From the NCBI RefSeq assembly GCF_918697925.1, contig NZ_CAKKMF010000057.1, positions 1-34,755 on the forward strand: a stretch of DNA of 34,755 nt, written 5' to 3'. The notes beneath the pieces are model-generated. The model ran no database searches and was not told the DNA's origin. It saw only the letters and a list, made by a program, of their open reading frames with translations. Positions 24,972 through 31,649 of this stretch are shown one piece after another. The stretch is from Arthrobacter sp. Bi26 (GTDB lineage: Bacteria > Actinomycetota > Actinomycetes > Actinomycetales > Micrococcaceae). Both the position numbers and the translations under genes were made by a program. Numbering within the stretch: the stretch's first letter is position 1; each line of letters begins with the position of its first letter.

Positions 24972-25594
24972 CAGCAGAAACCACGACCCTAACCACATCA
25001 GAGAGGTCCTCCACGGCCATTGGGCGTGTGGCTCGGTCCGCAACCGAGATTGCGCAGCCGCCGCTGGTGTTGTCCCTCCTGCTGATTTTGGCTTCTCTGC
25101 TGAGTGACCAGTGGATGGTCTCCATCTGGTCGGGCATTATCGCTGCCCTCTTCATCTGCCTGGTGCCGTTTTCCGTCGTACTGCTGCTTGCCAAGAGGGG
25201 CCAGTTGACGGACCACCATGTTGGGGACAAGAAACAACGCCGCCCGGTCATGCTCTGGACCTTGGGCTCGTCGCTGCTTGGCTGCGCAATCCTCTCGATC
25301 ATGGGCGCACCCCAGCCAGTCTGGGGGCTAGTTGGCGGGATTCTCTGCGGGATTGTGGCGCTCATTCTGGTCAGCCCGATTTGGAAGATATCGGGCCATG
25401 CAATGACATTGGGCGGCGCGACCGTGTCAGCTGTACTGATGTTCGGCTGGCTGGGGCTTCCGTTCGTTGTGGCGGCCCCTCTTGTCTGCTGGTCCAGGGT
25501 CTATCTCCGGGACCACTCAGCTCCACAGGTCATTACCGGGTTCATAACTGGCGTAGTCGCTTTCGGTGCCTCATATACTCTCATTGTCGGCTGA
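24968..25594 (+). CDS. PAP2-like membrane phosphatase family protein, degenerate motif
   Basis: A 208-aa membrane protein starting at GTG 24968, overlapping the upstream stop as GTGA. Hydrophobic segments are near residues 34-48, 52-75, 96-112, 115-137, 148-175 and 188-207. PAP2 phosphatase motifs are recognisable: RRP (91-93), SGH (142-144) and SR-x5-H (Ser176, Arg177, His183). The acidic residue expected four positions after the histidine is Gln187, and the lysine that normally precedes RP by seven positions is not seen. It may therefore be a reduced or non-classical member acting on a lipid phosphate, or a binding protein. Its position between the membrane protein and the XRE gene suggests one module. 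Confidence 0.7.
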   Translation: MTAETTTLTTSERSSTAIGRVARSATEIAQPPLVLSLLLILASLLSDQWMVSIWSGIIAALFICLVPFSVVLLLAKRGQLTDHHVGDKKQRRPVMLWTLGSSLLGCAILSIMGAPQPVWGLVGGILCGIVALILVSPIWKISGHAMTLGGATVSAVLMFGWLGLPFVVAAPLVCWSRVYLRDHSAPQVITGFITGVVAFGASYTLIVG

Positions 25595-25596
25595 TT

Positions 25597-25618
25597 CTTC
25601 GCGTGGCATCCCACGAAG
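25597..25618 (+). other. Small hairpin after the PAP2-like gene
   Basis: CTTCG (25597-25601) and CGAAG (25614-25618) pair; TGG with CC(C)A continues the stem past a two-base bulge. There is no T-run. It begins 3 bp after the stop codon and precedes the leader ORF by 50 bp, so it may separate the two transcripts or protect an mRNA end. Confidence 0.35.
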
Positions 25619-25668
25619 CCACCAGGCCTGGCAAACGGTGCAACCATGACGGATTAAAAAGGAGGGCT

Positions 25669-25746
25669 GTGACTTCGCTACAACTGGGAAAGCGCTGCCC
25701 TCGGGATGTGGCCGCCTTTGTTGGCCGGGAGCAGGATCACGCGTGA
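25669..25746 (+). CDS. Candidate 25-aa leader peptide coupled to the XRE gene
   Basis: GTG 25669 follows one of the strongest ribosome sites in the window (AAAAAGGAGGG, 25656-25666). It opens a 25-aa frame: MTSLQLGKRCPRDVAAF, then VGREQDHA. Its TGA stop (25744-25746) overlaps the GTG start of the XRE gene as GTGA. The geometry argues for real translation and for coupling of repressor synthesis to the leader. The peptide is basic, has no membrane segment and matches nothing I recognise. It could alternatively be a remnant N-terminus of an earlier gene. Confidence 0.5.
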   Translation: MTSLQLGKRCPRDVAAFVGREQDHA

Positions 25747-26198
25747 ATTCGAACGACAACCCTATAGATTCCCGCAGCGACAAAGAGGTTCTAGCCTCAA
25801 AAATCCAGCTTCTTCTCGACATCGTGCATGCCAAAGACGCCGACAGTTTCACGTATGAAGACGTTCGACAGGGTCTCGCGGAACAAGGGCTCACGCTCAC
25901 AAGGACGCGGTGGCACCGGTTACTGGCCGGCTCTCCTGATAACCGCTGGGATCCGGAGCTACTGAAGGCACTGGCGTACTTCTTTGACGTTGACGAGAAC
26001 TACCTGCTTCAGCGCAGCGGTCCGATCCCGGAACGCGTCGAGGCTGAACTCCGCCTGATAGAGGCTTACCGCATTGCCGAGGTAGAGCACTTCGCCGCGA
26101 GGGTCCTGGGAGAAGTGAACGTGGACGCTCTTCGCGCGGTGACTGAAGCTCTCCGAAACCTTCCGCCCAGGCCCGAGAAAAAAAGTCCGTCCAACTGA
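25743..26198 (+). CDS. XRE-family HTH transcriptional regulator
   Basis: A 151-aa DNA-binding protein. Residues about 20-80 hold the XRE-type helix-turn-helix: SFTYEDVRQGLAEQGLTL, RTRWHRLLAG, WDPELLKALAYFFDVDENYLL. The C-terminal half is helical (VEAELRLIEAYRIAEVEHFAARVLG) and suits dimerisation. The layout resembles the Nucleoid/EspR-like single-HTH regulators of actinobacteria and ImmR-type repressors. GTG 25743 has GGGAG/CAGGA purine sites upstream and overlaps the leader ORF stop. Its own stop codon (TGA 26196-26198) lies inside the first of two tandem palindromes that follow, so it may autoregulate its neighbours. The ImmA-like peptidase upstream is the likely anti-repressor. Confidence 0.85.
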   Translation: MNSNDNPIDSRSDKEVLASKIQLLLDIVHAKDADSFTYEDVRQGLAEQGLTLTRTRWHRLLAGSPDNRWDPELLKALAYFFDVDENYLLQRSGPIPERVEAELRLIEAYRIAEVEHFAARVLGEVNVDALRAVTEALRNLPPRPEKKSPSN

Positions 26199-26259
26199 AA
26201 AATTTTCACTACTGAATTTTTTTCAGTAGACTCTGAAGCATGGGGTGCTCCAGGCGCCC
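26194..26259. repeat. 66-bp direct repeat, left copy, with tandem operators and promoter
   Basis: It matches 32187-32252 at 60 of 66 positions. It contains operator 2a, ACTGAA-AAATT-TTCACT (26194-26210), and operator 2b, CTACTGAA-TTTTT-TTCAGTAG (26209-26229), centred 17 bp apart. A -10-like TAGACT (26227-26232) follows, then 7 bases and ATG 26240. With TTTTCA (26203-26208) as a poor -35, operator 2b would fill the promoter spacer, a classical repression layout. ATG 26240 opens a 26-codon frame, and the right copy opens a frame in the same register; I do not claim a protein. Both copies lie at the borders of the bacteriocin segment. Confidence 0.8.
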
Positions 26260-26350
26260 GCATGGGGGCTTGAGAACCAATGCTCGGGAACGTCGCGCTT
26301 TGGCCGGTGGGGCCAGGTAGCAAGGGTCCTGGTCGGCGCCGCTGTTACGC

Positions 26351-26501
26351 CGGGCCCGTGTGCCGGCGGCGGGGCACCGTCCGGCGCTTGTTTGTCGAGG
26401 TGGTCGTAGATCGTGGAGCGCGGGACCTGAATCGGATCGGCGATGCGCTGAACGGCCTGGTCCCCGGCGTCGTAGAGCAGAGGGGCGTGGTGGACCTGGT
26501 C
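26351..26501 (-). pseudogene. Remnant of a serine resolvase/invertase C-terminal HTH
   Basis: Read on the minus strand, 26501 down to 26351 gives LLYDAGDQAVQRIADPIQV followed by PRSTIYDHLDKQAPDG. This is the Hin-type helix-turn-helix tail of serine recombinases (pattern YDxGxxTVxxIAxxxxVxRxTIYxHL). No catalytic domain is present on either side and no start fits, so it is a fragment. It lies just inside the left 66-bp repeat and points to an earlier mobile element at this junction. The rest of 26260-26350 shows nothing recognisable. Confidence 0.7.
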
Positions 26502-26503
26502 GG

Positions 26504-26550
26504 GGTTTCAACGTTCATGCGTTGAAACCGCGGTTTATCTACCTGATAGA
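26504..26550 (+). promoter_or_regulatory. Overlapping palindromes and candidate promoter of the LuxR-type regulator gene
   Basis: GGTTTCAACG (26504-26513) and CGTTGAAACC (26520-26529) form a perfect 10-bp dyad with a 6-bp spacer. It overlaps a second perfect palindrome, AAACCGCGGTTT (26525-26536). TTGAAA (26522-26527), a 17-bp spacer and GATAGA (26545-26550) give a modest sigma-70-like promoter whose -35 lies in both dyads. The regulator gene starts 126 bp downstream. 26551-26675 holds no gene that I see. Confidence 0.5.
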
Positions 26551-26675
26551 ACGTCTTATCCAGGACTGGTTCTCTGGGTACCGCAGGACGAAATTCTATC
26601 CGAAGAGTCGCCATAAGCTGTGCTGGAATTATCTTGTCCCGGGAACGGGGCAAAGGGGAGGGGGATGATGTCGCG

Positions 26676-27395
26676 GTGCAGGAATTATCGGTGGTTGTCG
26701 GTGTCTCGGAGGCTCAGTTGCATTCAGTTCTCAATGCAATCTTTCGTTTCAATTCGCAGACGCGAGCCTTGTTCAGTCGAGCAACGTCGCCACTCGAGCT
26801 CGCTGCCGATTGCCGGGCGCATCAGGCCGACCTTGTCGTCGTTGATGCGCGGTTGCACCGCGGCCATGCGGCCCCCGACCTCCTTCCCGTACTGAGCTTC
26901 TATCCACAGGCCCATCTCATCGTCTTCATCGACGCCGGCGCATCCGAGAGGATCCGGGACGTCATGGATGCAGGTGCCCGCGGAATTCTCACGAGCGATG
27001 CTTCGGTTCGCGAGATCCAGGGTGCGGTATCCGACGTTACGGCGGGCCACGTCTTCTTGTCCCGATCCGCTCTCATCGGTTTGTTGGAGGTGGTGCGGAG
27101 AACGCGTCCCGCCGAACAGGTGCTGTCCCGCACCGATCTGCCCGCACTGACGAGCCGGGAACGCGAGGTTGTTGAGTGCCTGGGTCAGGGCCGGTCCAAT
27201 CGAGACATCGCGAGGGAACTCGGTGTCTCGGAGGCGGCCATCAAGGGCCACCTCTCACGCATCATGGTGAAGTGGTGCGTCCAGGATCGGCTGCAGGTGC
27301 TCGTCGCCGCCCTCGAGGCCGGCGTGCTCCGCGTCGGGCCGCAGGTCGGGAATGTGCTCGGGTCCGAGGGGCTCGAACCGGCTGCCACCCGGTAG
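26676..27395 (+). CDS. LuxR/NarL-type regulator with degenerate receiver domain
   Basis: A 239-aa protein: receiver-like domain (about 1-120) and LuxR-type HTH (about 157-215; LTSREREVVECLGQGRSNRD, then IARELGVSEAAIKGHLSRIM). The putative phospho-acceptor position holds Asp57 (LVVVDARL), but the acidic pair that normally follows the first strand is absent: the strand reads LSVVVGVSEAQL. It is probably a pseudo-receiver, activated by ligand or protein and not by a kinase; no histidine kinase lies in the window. GTG 26676 has AAGGGGAGGGGG (26653-26664) upstream; a TTG at 26634 in the same frame is less likely. It stands directly before the bacteriocin gene and is its likely regulator. Confidence 0.82.
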   Translation: MQELSVVVGVSEAQLHSVLNAIFRFNSQTRALFSRATSPLELAADCRAHQADLVVVDARLHRGHAAPDLLPVLSFYPQAHLIVFIDAGASERIRDVMDAGARGILTSDASVREIQGAVSDVTAGHVFLSRSALIGLLEVVRRTRPAEQVLSRTDLPALTSREREVVECLGQGRSNRDIARELGVSEAAIKGHLSRIMVKWCVQDRLQVLVAALEAGVLRVGPQVGNVLGSEGLEPAATR

Positions 27396-27412
27396 TCAAA
27401 TTCCCTCGTCAT

Positions 27413-27483
27413 TTATCCAAAAGTATATATCTAAAGGATAATAGAATACTGTTTAGTGATCCATCTGAAAAATAATGTTGACA
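27413..27483 (+). promoter_or_regulatory. AT-rich upstream region of the bacteriocin gene
   Basis: The 142 bp between regulator and bacteriocin are strikingly AT-rich for this genome. TTATCC (27413-27418) and GGATAA (27436-27441) form a dyad with a 17-bp spacer, suitable for a dimeric HTH regulator. TTGACA (27478-27483) is a perfect -35 hexamer, though the matching -10 (around AAACAT or CATCAT, 27503-27512) is weak, as at activator-dependent promoters. AATAGAATACT (27440-27450) is an alternative -10. Confidence 0.45.
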
Positions 27484-27537
27484 GCGTATTGGGGGATTCC
27501 CGAAACATCATCATTCGCTTTCAGAGGGGGACTATAA

Positions 27538-27723
27538 ATGGGTGCCGTATTGAGGTTTGTTTGGTGGGTCCTGCAGCAATTCTGGCGTTGGGGAGTCGGG
27601 GTCGTGAATTCGATCGCCCGGTGGGCCAGAAACAACTGGGGGACGGTCCAGCGGTGGCTTGAGCGGGGCGTGACCTTCGGTACGATCGCCCAGTGGATCA
27701 TGCAGATCCTCGGGATCGGCTGA
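27538..27723 (+). CDS. Leaderless bacteriocin, aureocin A53/lacticin Q-like (61 aa)
   Basis: A 61-aa peptide with 8 Trp (9, 10, 16, 18, 29, 34, 40, 53), 6 Arg, one Glu (42), no Lys, Cys or Asp, and net charge about +5. There is no signal or double-glycine leader. The C-terminal part (W40-LERG ... AQWIMQILGIG) lines up with the end of lacticin Q (WLNAG ... KQILGIK) and with aureocin A53 (WLNVG ... ), and the spacing of amphipathic helices fits. These peptides act as membrane-permeabilising antimicrobials released without processing. AGAGGGGG (27523-27530) is 7 bp before ATG 27538. The next genes (two bPH2 proteins and an ABC pair) are the known neighbours of that class. The call rests on residue pattern plus context, not an alignment search. 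Confidence 0.78.
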   Translation: MGAVLRFVWWVLQQFWRWGVGVVNSIARWARNNWGTVQRWLERGVTFGTIAQWIMQILGIG

Positions 27724-27733
27724 CATGAGTCTG

Positions 27734-27777
27734 GCACTGGTGTGGCCGGGGCCCACGGCCCCCGGCCACACCAGTGC
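27734..27777 (+). terminator. Strong hairpin directly after the bacteriocin gene
   Basis: An 18-bp perfect stem, GCACTGGTGTGGCCGGGG (27734-27751) with its complement (27760-27777), and an 8-nt loop. It starts 10 bp after the stop. No T-run follows, so it may be a partial terminator or a 3'-stabilising structure that makes the bacteriocin mRNA more abundant than the downstream export/immunity mRNA. Confidence 0.75.
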
Positions 27778-27828
27778 TCCGGGAATACCGAGTACATGTC
27801 GTTAGCAGAACATACAGAAGGGGGCTCA

Positions 27829-28368
27829 GTGGCCAGCACACAGGCTGACGGCCGGGGCAAATGGTCGGCGTCGGGCCGGGCCGCGCGTACGCATGCCTAT
27901 GCGCTGACGCTGCCGCCGGTGGCCTTGCACTACCTCATGATCCGCTCCACCGTCGAGGTGCTGATGACGGGAGCCCTTGCGTGCGGTCTGGCACTCTGGC
28001 TCGTCCCCGACGGCTGGAGGCTGCCAACCCTCGTTGTCATGGCGATCCTCATCATCTCCGGTCTGATCGTCGATGTGCCGATTGTCAGCCGCCTTACGAT
28101 GCGCCACACGTCATACCACGTGGGCGCCGATGCGGTGCGGATCAAACGGGGTTACCTCCTGTCCAAGGACACGGTCCTGTCCACCGCCCAGATCCTGAAT
28201 GTCTCCATCATCGAAGGTCCGCTGTTGCGGCGATTGGGCCTCGCTAAAGTCAGGTTCACCACCCTCAACCACGTTGAACCGCTGGGGCCCGTGGAACGTG
28301 GTGTGGCCGTAGAGATCCGTCGGCAGGCGTTGTCCACCTATATAGAGGCGTCCACCGGTGGGCACTGA
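27829..28368 (+). CDS. bPH2-domain membrane protein (YdbS-like), bacteriocin accessory
   Basis: A 179-aa protein from GTG 27829 (AGAAGGGGG at 27816-27824); ATG 27796 in the same frame has no ribosome site. Two adjacent membrane helices (VEVLMTGALACGLALWLV and LPTLVVMAILIISGLIVDV) are followed by one bacterial PH domain: YHVGADAVRIKRGYLLSKD, then QILNVSIIEGPLLRRLGLAKVRFTT. This is the YdbS layout. In aureocin A53 and lacticin Q clusters, bPH2 proteins adjoin the structural gene and contribute to self-protection or export. The gene overlaps the next by 11 bp. Identity of the fold is good; the role is inferred from context. Confidence 0.8.
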   Translation: MASTQADGRGKWSASGRAARTHAYALTLPPVALHYLMIRSTVEVLMTGALACGLALWLVPDGWRLPTLVVMAILIISGLIVDVPIVSRLTMRHTSYHVGADAVRIKRGYLLSKDTVLSTAQILNVSIIEGPLLRRLGLAKVRFTTLNHVEPLGPVERGVAVEIRRQALSTYIEASTGGH

Positions 28369-29878
28369 CGCCCCGCAGCGGCTGCCCGCCAAGGCCATGG
28401 CGGCGATGTCCCTCCGTGGAGCCCCGAGCGTGGTCAGCCTGTTGATCGGCGGATTCCTGTACTGGGACCGGCCCGGGCTGTGGCCCGGGCCGGCGGCCGT
28501 CTACCTGATCGGCGGCCTGCTCATCCTCCGGCTGGTCCACCCCGTCTACGCCTGGGCGACGCTGAGGTACGCGATCTCTAAGGATGACTTCTCCCTCACC
28601 CGCGGGCTGTTATTCAGAACCACGAGCACGACCGCTTGGCGTGACGTCTTGGTCGTGGACATCGACTCACCCTGGGCCTTCCGCCGGTTCGGGCTGGGGG
28701 TCGTCTCCCTGCGCTCCGGCGGCCAGGACGATGCGAAGATCGATGTCCCCGGCATCGACCACGCAGACCTTGAAGCCATCGTGGGGTTGGCACGGGCCCA
28801 CGGGGTTCCGGGGGCACAGTCTGCACGCTCCGGCAGCGCGGCCAGTGGCGTCCACGGCACGGTTCCGGGGTTGTCGGATACGACGGGCCGGACCGTGTTG
28901 TACACGGCCAGGCGGAGGGACCTCGCGGCCGCCAACCTGATCTATGGCCATGTGGTGGTCCTGGGGACCGGTGCCGTTCTCGCGGTGGTGGATACGGCGG
29001 ACCAACTGACGATTTTGGACGGTGCCATGGAGGTCTTCGGCTCGCATCCCTTGGCGGGAAGCTTGGCGCTGTGCGGGGCGGTCCTCCTCGGCGGATCGGT
29101 CGCTGCGGTGGTGAAATACCATGAATTCACGGTGAGCAGTGATCCTGCTGGGTTGTCCATCAGATACGGATGGCTCTCCACCAATCAACGTGACGTGAGG
29201 TCCTCGGCCGTCGGCGGGATCACGGCACGCCGCAACCTCATCGAGATGCTTCTCGACCGGGTCCGGGTCGCGCTCCTTACAACGGACTCGGATGCACAGA
29301 TGGGAACCAACATGGTCCTCCCGTCGTTGCCGCGAAGGCAGGTGACGCAGATCCTCGACACATCGCTGCCCGAGCTTCCGCGCCCGGCCCTTCTGAAGTC
29401 CTCGGGCCGCGGATCCGTCGCCGGATCGTTGGTGCTCTTCGCAGCGATCGGCGTACCCGCACTCGGTTTCGGTTGGGTTCTGCACCGCGTGACAGGTGGC
29501 GCCCTCGTCCTGGCCGCGGTGGCAACAGTGGCCCTCTGGTGCGTTCTCTCCCTGGTGGTCCGCCTTGCCAGGGCCCGGTTCTCGGTAGCGGGAAACAGGG
29601 TCGGTTGGGTCAGCCGTTCCTTCGTTGACCATGAGGTGGTCCTGGCCGCCACCAGCCTGCACTCCGTGTCCGCCACCGGGGCTCGGGCAGCTAGGGTGTC
29701 CCTCGTGCGGGCCCACTACTTCGCGGGTCGGCCCAAGACGTTGGCTGCGCTCAGCTTCTCCCGGGCGGTCCCGGATCAGATGGGCCGCCTGGTGGAAGAC
29801 ACCTCACCGGAAATCGCCGCCCTCCGGAGGCACCCCACTGTCAAGCAGCCCACCACCGAGGAGTTTGTTCATCCATGA
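28358..29878 (+). CDS. Large multi-bPH2-domain membrane protein (YdbT-like)
   Basis: A 506-aa protein starting at GTG 28358 inside the previous gene (11-bp overlap). Membrane helices near 22-36 and 42-62 precede a first bPH2 domain (about 65-145: YAISKDDFSLTRGLLFRTTS). A second helix pair (190-265) precedes the second bPH2 domain (FTVSSDPAGLSIRYGWLS). A third pair (about 350-405) precedes the third (FSVAGNRVGWVSRSFVDHEV). This threefold layout is that of YdbT, the usual partner of YdbS. Its stop overlaps the ABC ATPase start (ATGA). It is likely part of bacteriocin immunity or release, by analogy with aureocin A53-type clusters. Confidence 0.82.
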   Translation: MGTDAPQRLPAKAMAAMSLRGAPSVVSLLIGGFLYWDRPGLWPGPAAVYLIGGLLILRLVHPVYAWATLRYAISKDDFSLTRGLLFRTTSTTAWRDVLVVDIDSPWAFRRFGLGVVSLRSGGQDDAKIDVPGIDHADLEAIVGLARAHGVPGAQSARSGSAASGVHGTVPGLSDTTGRTVLYTARRRDLAAANLIYGHVVVLGTGAVLAVVDTADQLTILDGAMEVFGSHPLAGSLALCGAVLLGGSVAAVVKYHEFTVSSDPAGLSIRYGWLSTNQRDVRSSAVGGITARRNLIEMLLDRVRVALLTTDSDAQMGTNMVLPSLPRRQVTQILDTSLPELPRPALLKSSGRGSVAGSLVLFAAIGVPALGFGWVLHRVTGGALVLAAVATVALWCVLSLVVRLARARFSVAGNRVGWVSRSFVDHEVVLAATSLHSVSATGARAARVSLVRAHYFAGRPKTLAALSFSRAVPDQMGRLVEDTSPEIAALRRHPTVKQPTTEEFVHP

Positions 29879-30774
29879 TCCACGTCGACAACCTGAGCAA
29901 AAGCTTTGGCAGCAAGAGGGTGCTCCAGGACGTTTCCTTCACCGCCGAACCGGGGCGGGTCACCGGATTCGTCGGACCCAACGGCGCAGGGAAGTCCACC
30001 GTGCTGAAAATCATTGCCGGGCTGGTGCGTCCTGACGCGGGCACCGTCAGCGTCAACGGAAAAGACTTCTCTCAAGCCCTGCTTCCGGGGAAGACCATGG
30101 GACTTTTCTTATCGGCGGAATGGCTCCCGGAGCAGGCCACCGCTGCCGGCATCATCGACTACGTCTGCCGTACGCAGGGACTGCCACTTTCGTGGGGCAG
30201 AGACACCCTCGAGACGGTCGGACTGGCAGGCGTGGCCCAACACCGGGTCCGCACCTTCTCGTTGGGCATGCGTCAGAGGCTGGGCATCGCCACGGCGACC
30301 GTGAGCCGTCCGGACGTACTGGTCATGGACGAACCCATCAACGGGCTCGACCCGGACGGGATTGCCTGGATCAGGTCGTTCCTGAGTTCTGCGGCGTCAC
30401 AGGGTGCAACGGTCCTGCTGTCCTCACACCATATGGCCGAACTGGCAGAAACGGCCGATGACATCGTTATGATTGGCGGTGGCCGGATCCTCGGGCAGGG
30501 GAGCATCGGGGATTTCGTGTCCCATCCGGACGAAACGGGGTACTACCTCGAGTCCCCGGACCCCGAGATCCTGCTGGTTGCCATGGCACAAAGGGGTTTC
30601 CGCGCCACGCGCGAACGGGGGGGAATACTGGTCCATCATACGAACCCGACCGAGCTTGCCTCCGTCGCCTTGGAGTCCGGTGCGGGGATCTCGCATCTGT
30701 CCCGGGTGACCCGAAGCCTCGAAGACACCTACTTCGCGGTCCTGGCCCGGAGCGCATCCGGGGGAAGGGAATGA
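29875..30774 (+). CDS. ABC transporter ATPase, bacteriocin export/immunity
   Basis: A 299-aa ATP-binding subunit: Walker A GPNGAGKST near residues 38-46, signature FSLGMRQRLG near 131, Walker B VLVMDEPINGLDP near 149, switch His in SSHHMAELAE near 183. The 'INGLDPDG' wording is typical of BcrA-type peptide-antibiotic exporters. ATG 29875 overlaps the previous stop (ATGA) and its own stop overlaps the permease ATG in the same way, so the three genes are translationally coupled. It probably exports or expels the leaderless peptide; a separate substrate cannot be excluded. Confidence 0.9.
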   Translation: MIHVDNLSKSFGSKRVLQDVSFTAEPGRVTGFVGPNGAGKSTVLKIIAGLVRPDAGTVSVNGKDFSQALLPGKTMGLFLSAEWLPEQATAAGIIDYVCRTQGLPLSWGRDTLETVGLAGVAQHRVRTFSLGMRQRLGIATATVSRPDVLVMDEPINGLDPDGIAWIRSFLSSAASQGATVLLSSHHMAELAETADDIVMIGGGRILGQGSIGDFVSHPDETGYYLESPDPEILLVAMAQRGFRATRERGGILVHHTNPTELASVALESGAGISHLSRVTRSLEDTYFAVLARSASGGRE

Positions 30775-31586
30775 CCATGACCGAATCACAGATCGACGAC
30801 CGCACCACGATGGCACCCGAACAGAGGTTTGGCGCCGTGACCAGGGCCGAGGCGCGCAGGCTCCTCCGGAAGGGCGGCGTGCCCATCCCGGTCATCGTCG
30901 CGATCACCGCGGCGGTGGCGAGCGGGATACTGACGATGCTCATCATGAAGTCACTGGCCTCGGAACCCACCAGGGTCATCACCACCACATCCGTCGAAAC
31001 CGGTGCGTTTGTCAGTGCGCTGGTCCTCTCTGTGGCCGCCGTCTTCGCGGTTGGGCGGGACCACACTGGGCAGCTGGGCCTGGCGCTGTCACTGACACCG
31101 AAACGGGAACGGCTCTTCATGGCCAGGGCCCTGTCCTGGGCTGCCCTGACGGCAGTCAGCACGGCCTTCGTCACGATCGTCCTCGCGGGACTCGGACTTG
31201 TCCTTTCTGGAGGCGACTTTGTCGGGTCGGGGCTGCTGGGCGTGGCGGCAACCGTCGTCGGCAGCACCAGCATGGTGCTGGTTGCCGTGGCCCTGGCCCA
31301 TCTCGTGGGACGGGCCTTCGGGTCCGTGTTACTGCTCATCGGCGTCAACGTCCTCCTGCCCCTGGCGGTCTTCGCTGTGGGCGCCATGATCCCCGAGCAG
31401 GCGGCCGGGGCTGTAGACGCCTTGGTGAACGTGACACCGACGCCCCTGTTCATGCGGGCCATCAGCGCGACGACAGTCGAGGATCTGGGACTGGGTCGCC
31501 TGCTCATCGGCCAGTTCGGTCTTGCGGTGTGGGCCCTTGTCCTCGGCGGACTGGCGCTCACCGTCTTCCGCCGCCGGAACCTTTAA
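30771..31586 (+). CDS. ABC transporter permease, bacteriocin export/immunity
   Basis: A 271-aa membrane subunit with about six hydrophobic segments (first near VIVAITAAVASGILTMLIM; last near LLIGQFGLAVWALVLGGLAL). ATG 30771 overlaps the ATPase stop (ATGA); a second ATG at 30777 is also possible, and GGGGAAGGGA lies directly upstream. It pairs with the ATPase to form a BcrAB-like exporter. The C-terminus (LTVFRRRNL) is the usual basic end of ABC-2 permeases. 63 bp of non-coding sequence follow before the next small gene. Confidence 0.88.
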   Translation: MTMTESQIDDRTTMAPEQRFGAVTRAEARRLLRKGGVPIPVIVAITAAVASGILTMLIMKSLASEPTRVITTTSVETGAFVSALVLSVAAVFAVGRDHTGQLGLALSLTPKRERLFMARALSWAALTAVSTAFVTIVLAGLGLVLSGGDFVGSGLLGVAATVVGSTSMVLVAVALAHLVGRAFGSVLLLIGVNVLLPLAVFAVGAMIPEQAAGAVDALVNVTPTPLFMRAISATTVEDLGLGRLLIGQFGLAVWALVLGGLALTVFRRRNL

Positions 31587-31649
31587 CGCCTTCCCTTGAG
31601 CACGGCTCACCCGCCGGTATCAGCACCACACACGACAACGAAGGAAACC

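Noticed and set aside
26209..26511. Minus-strand frames ending LLKKIQ at both 66-bp repeats, as a shared protein tail
   Set aside because: The similarity is only the direct repeat being read in the same frame; upstream sequences are unrelated and no start is supported.
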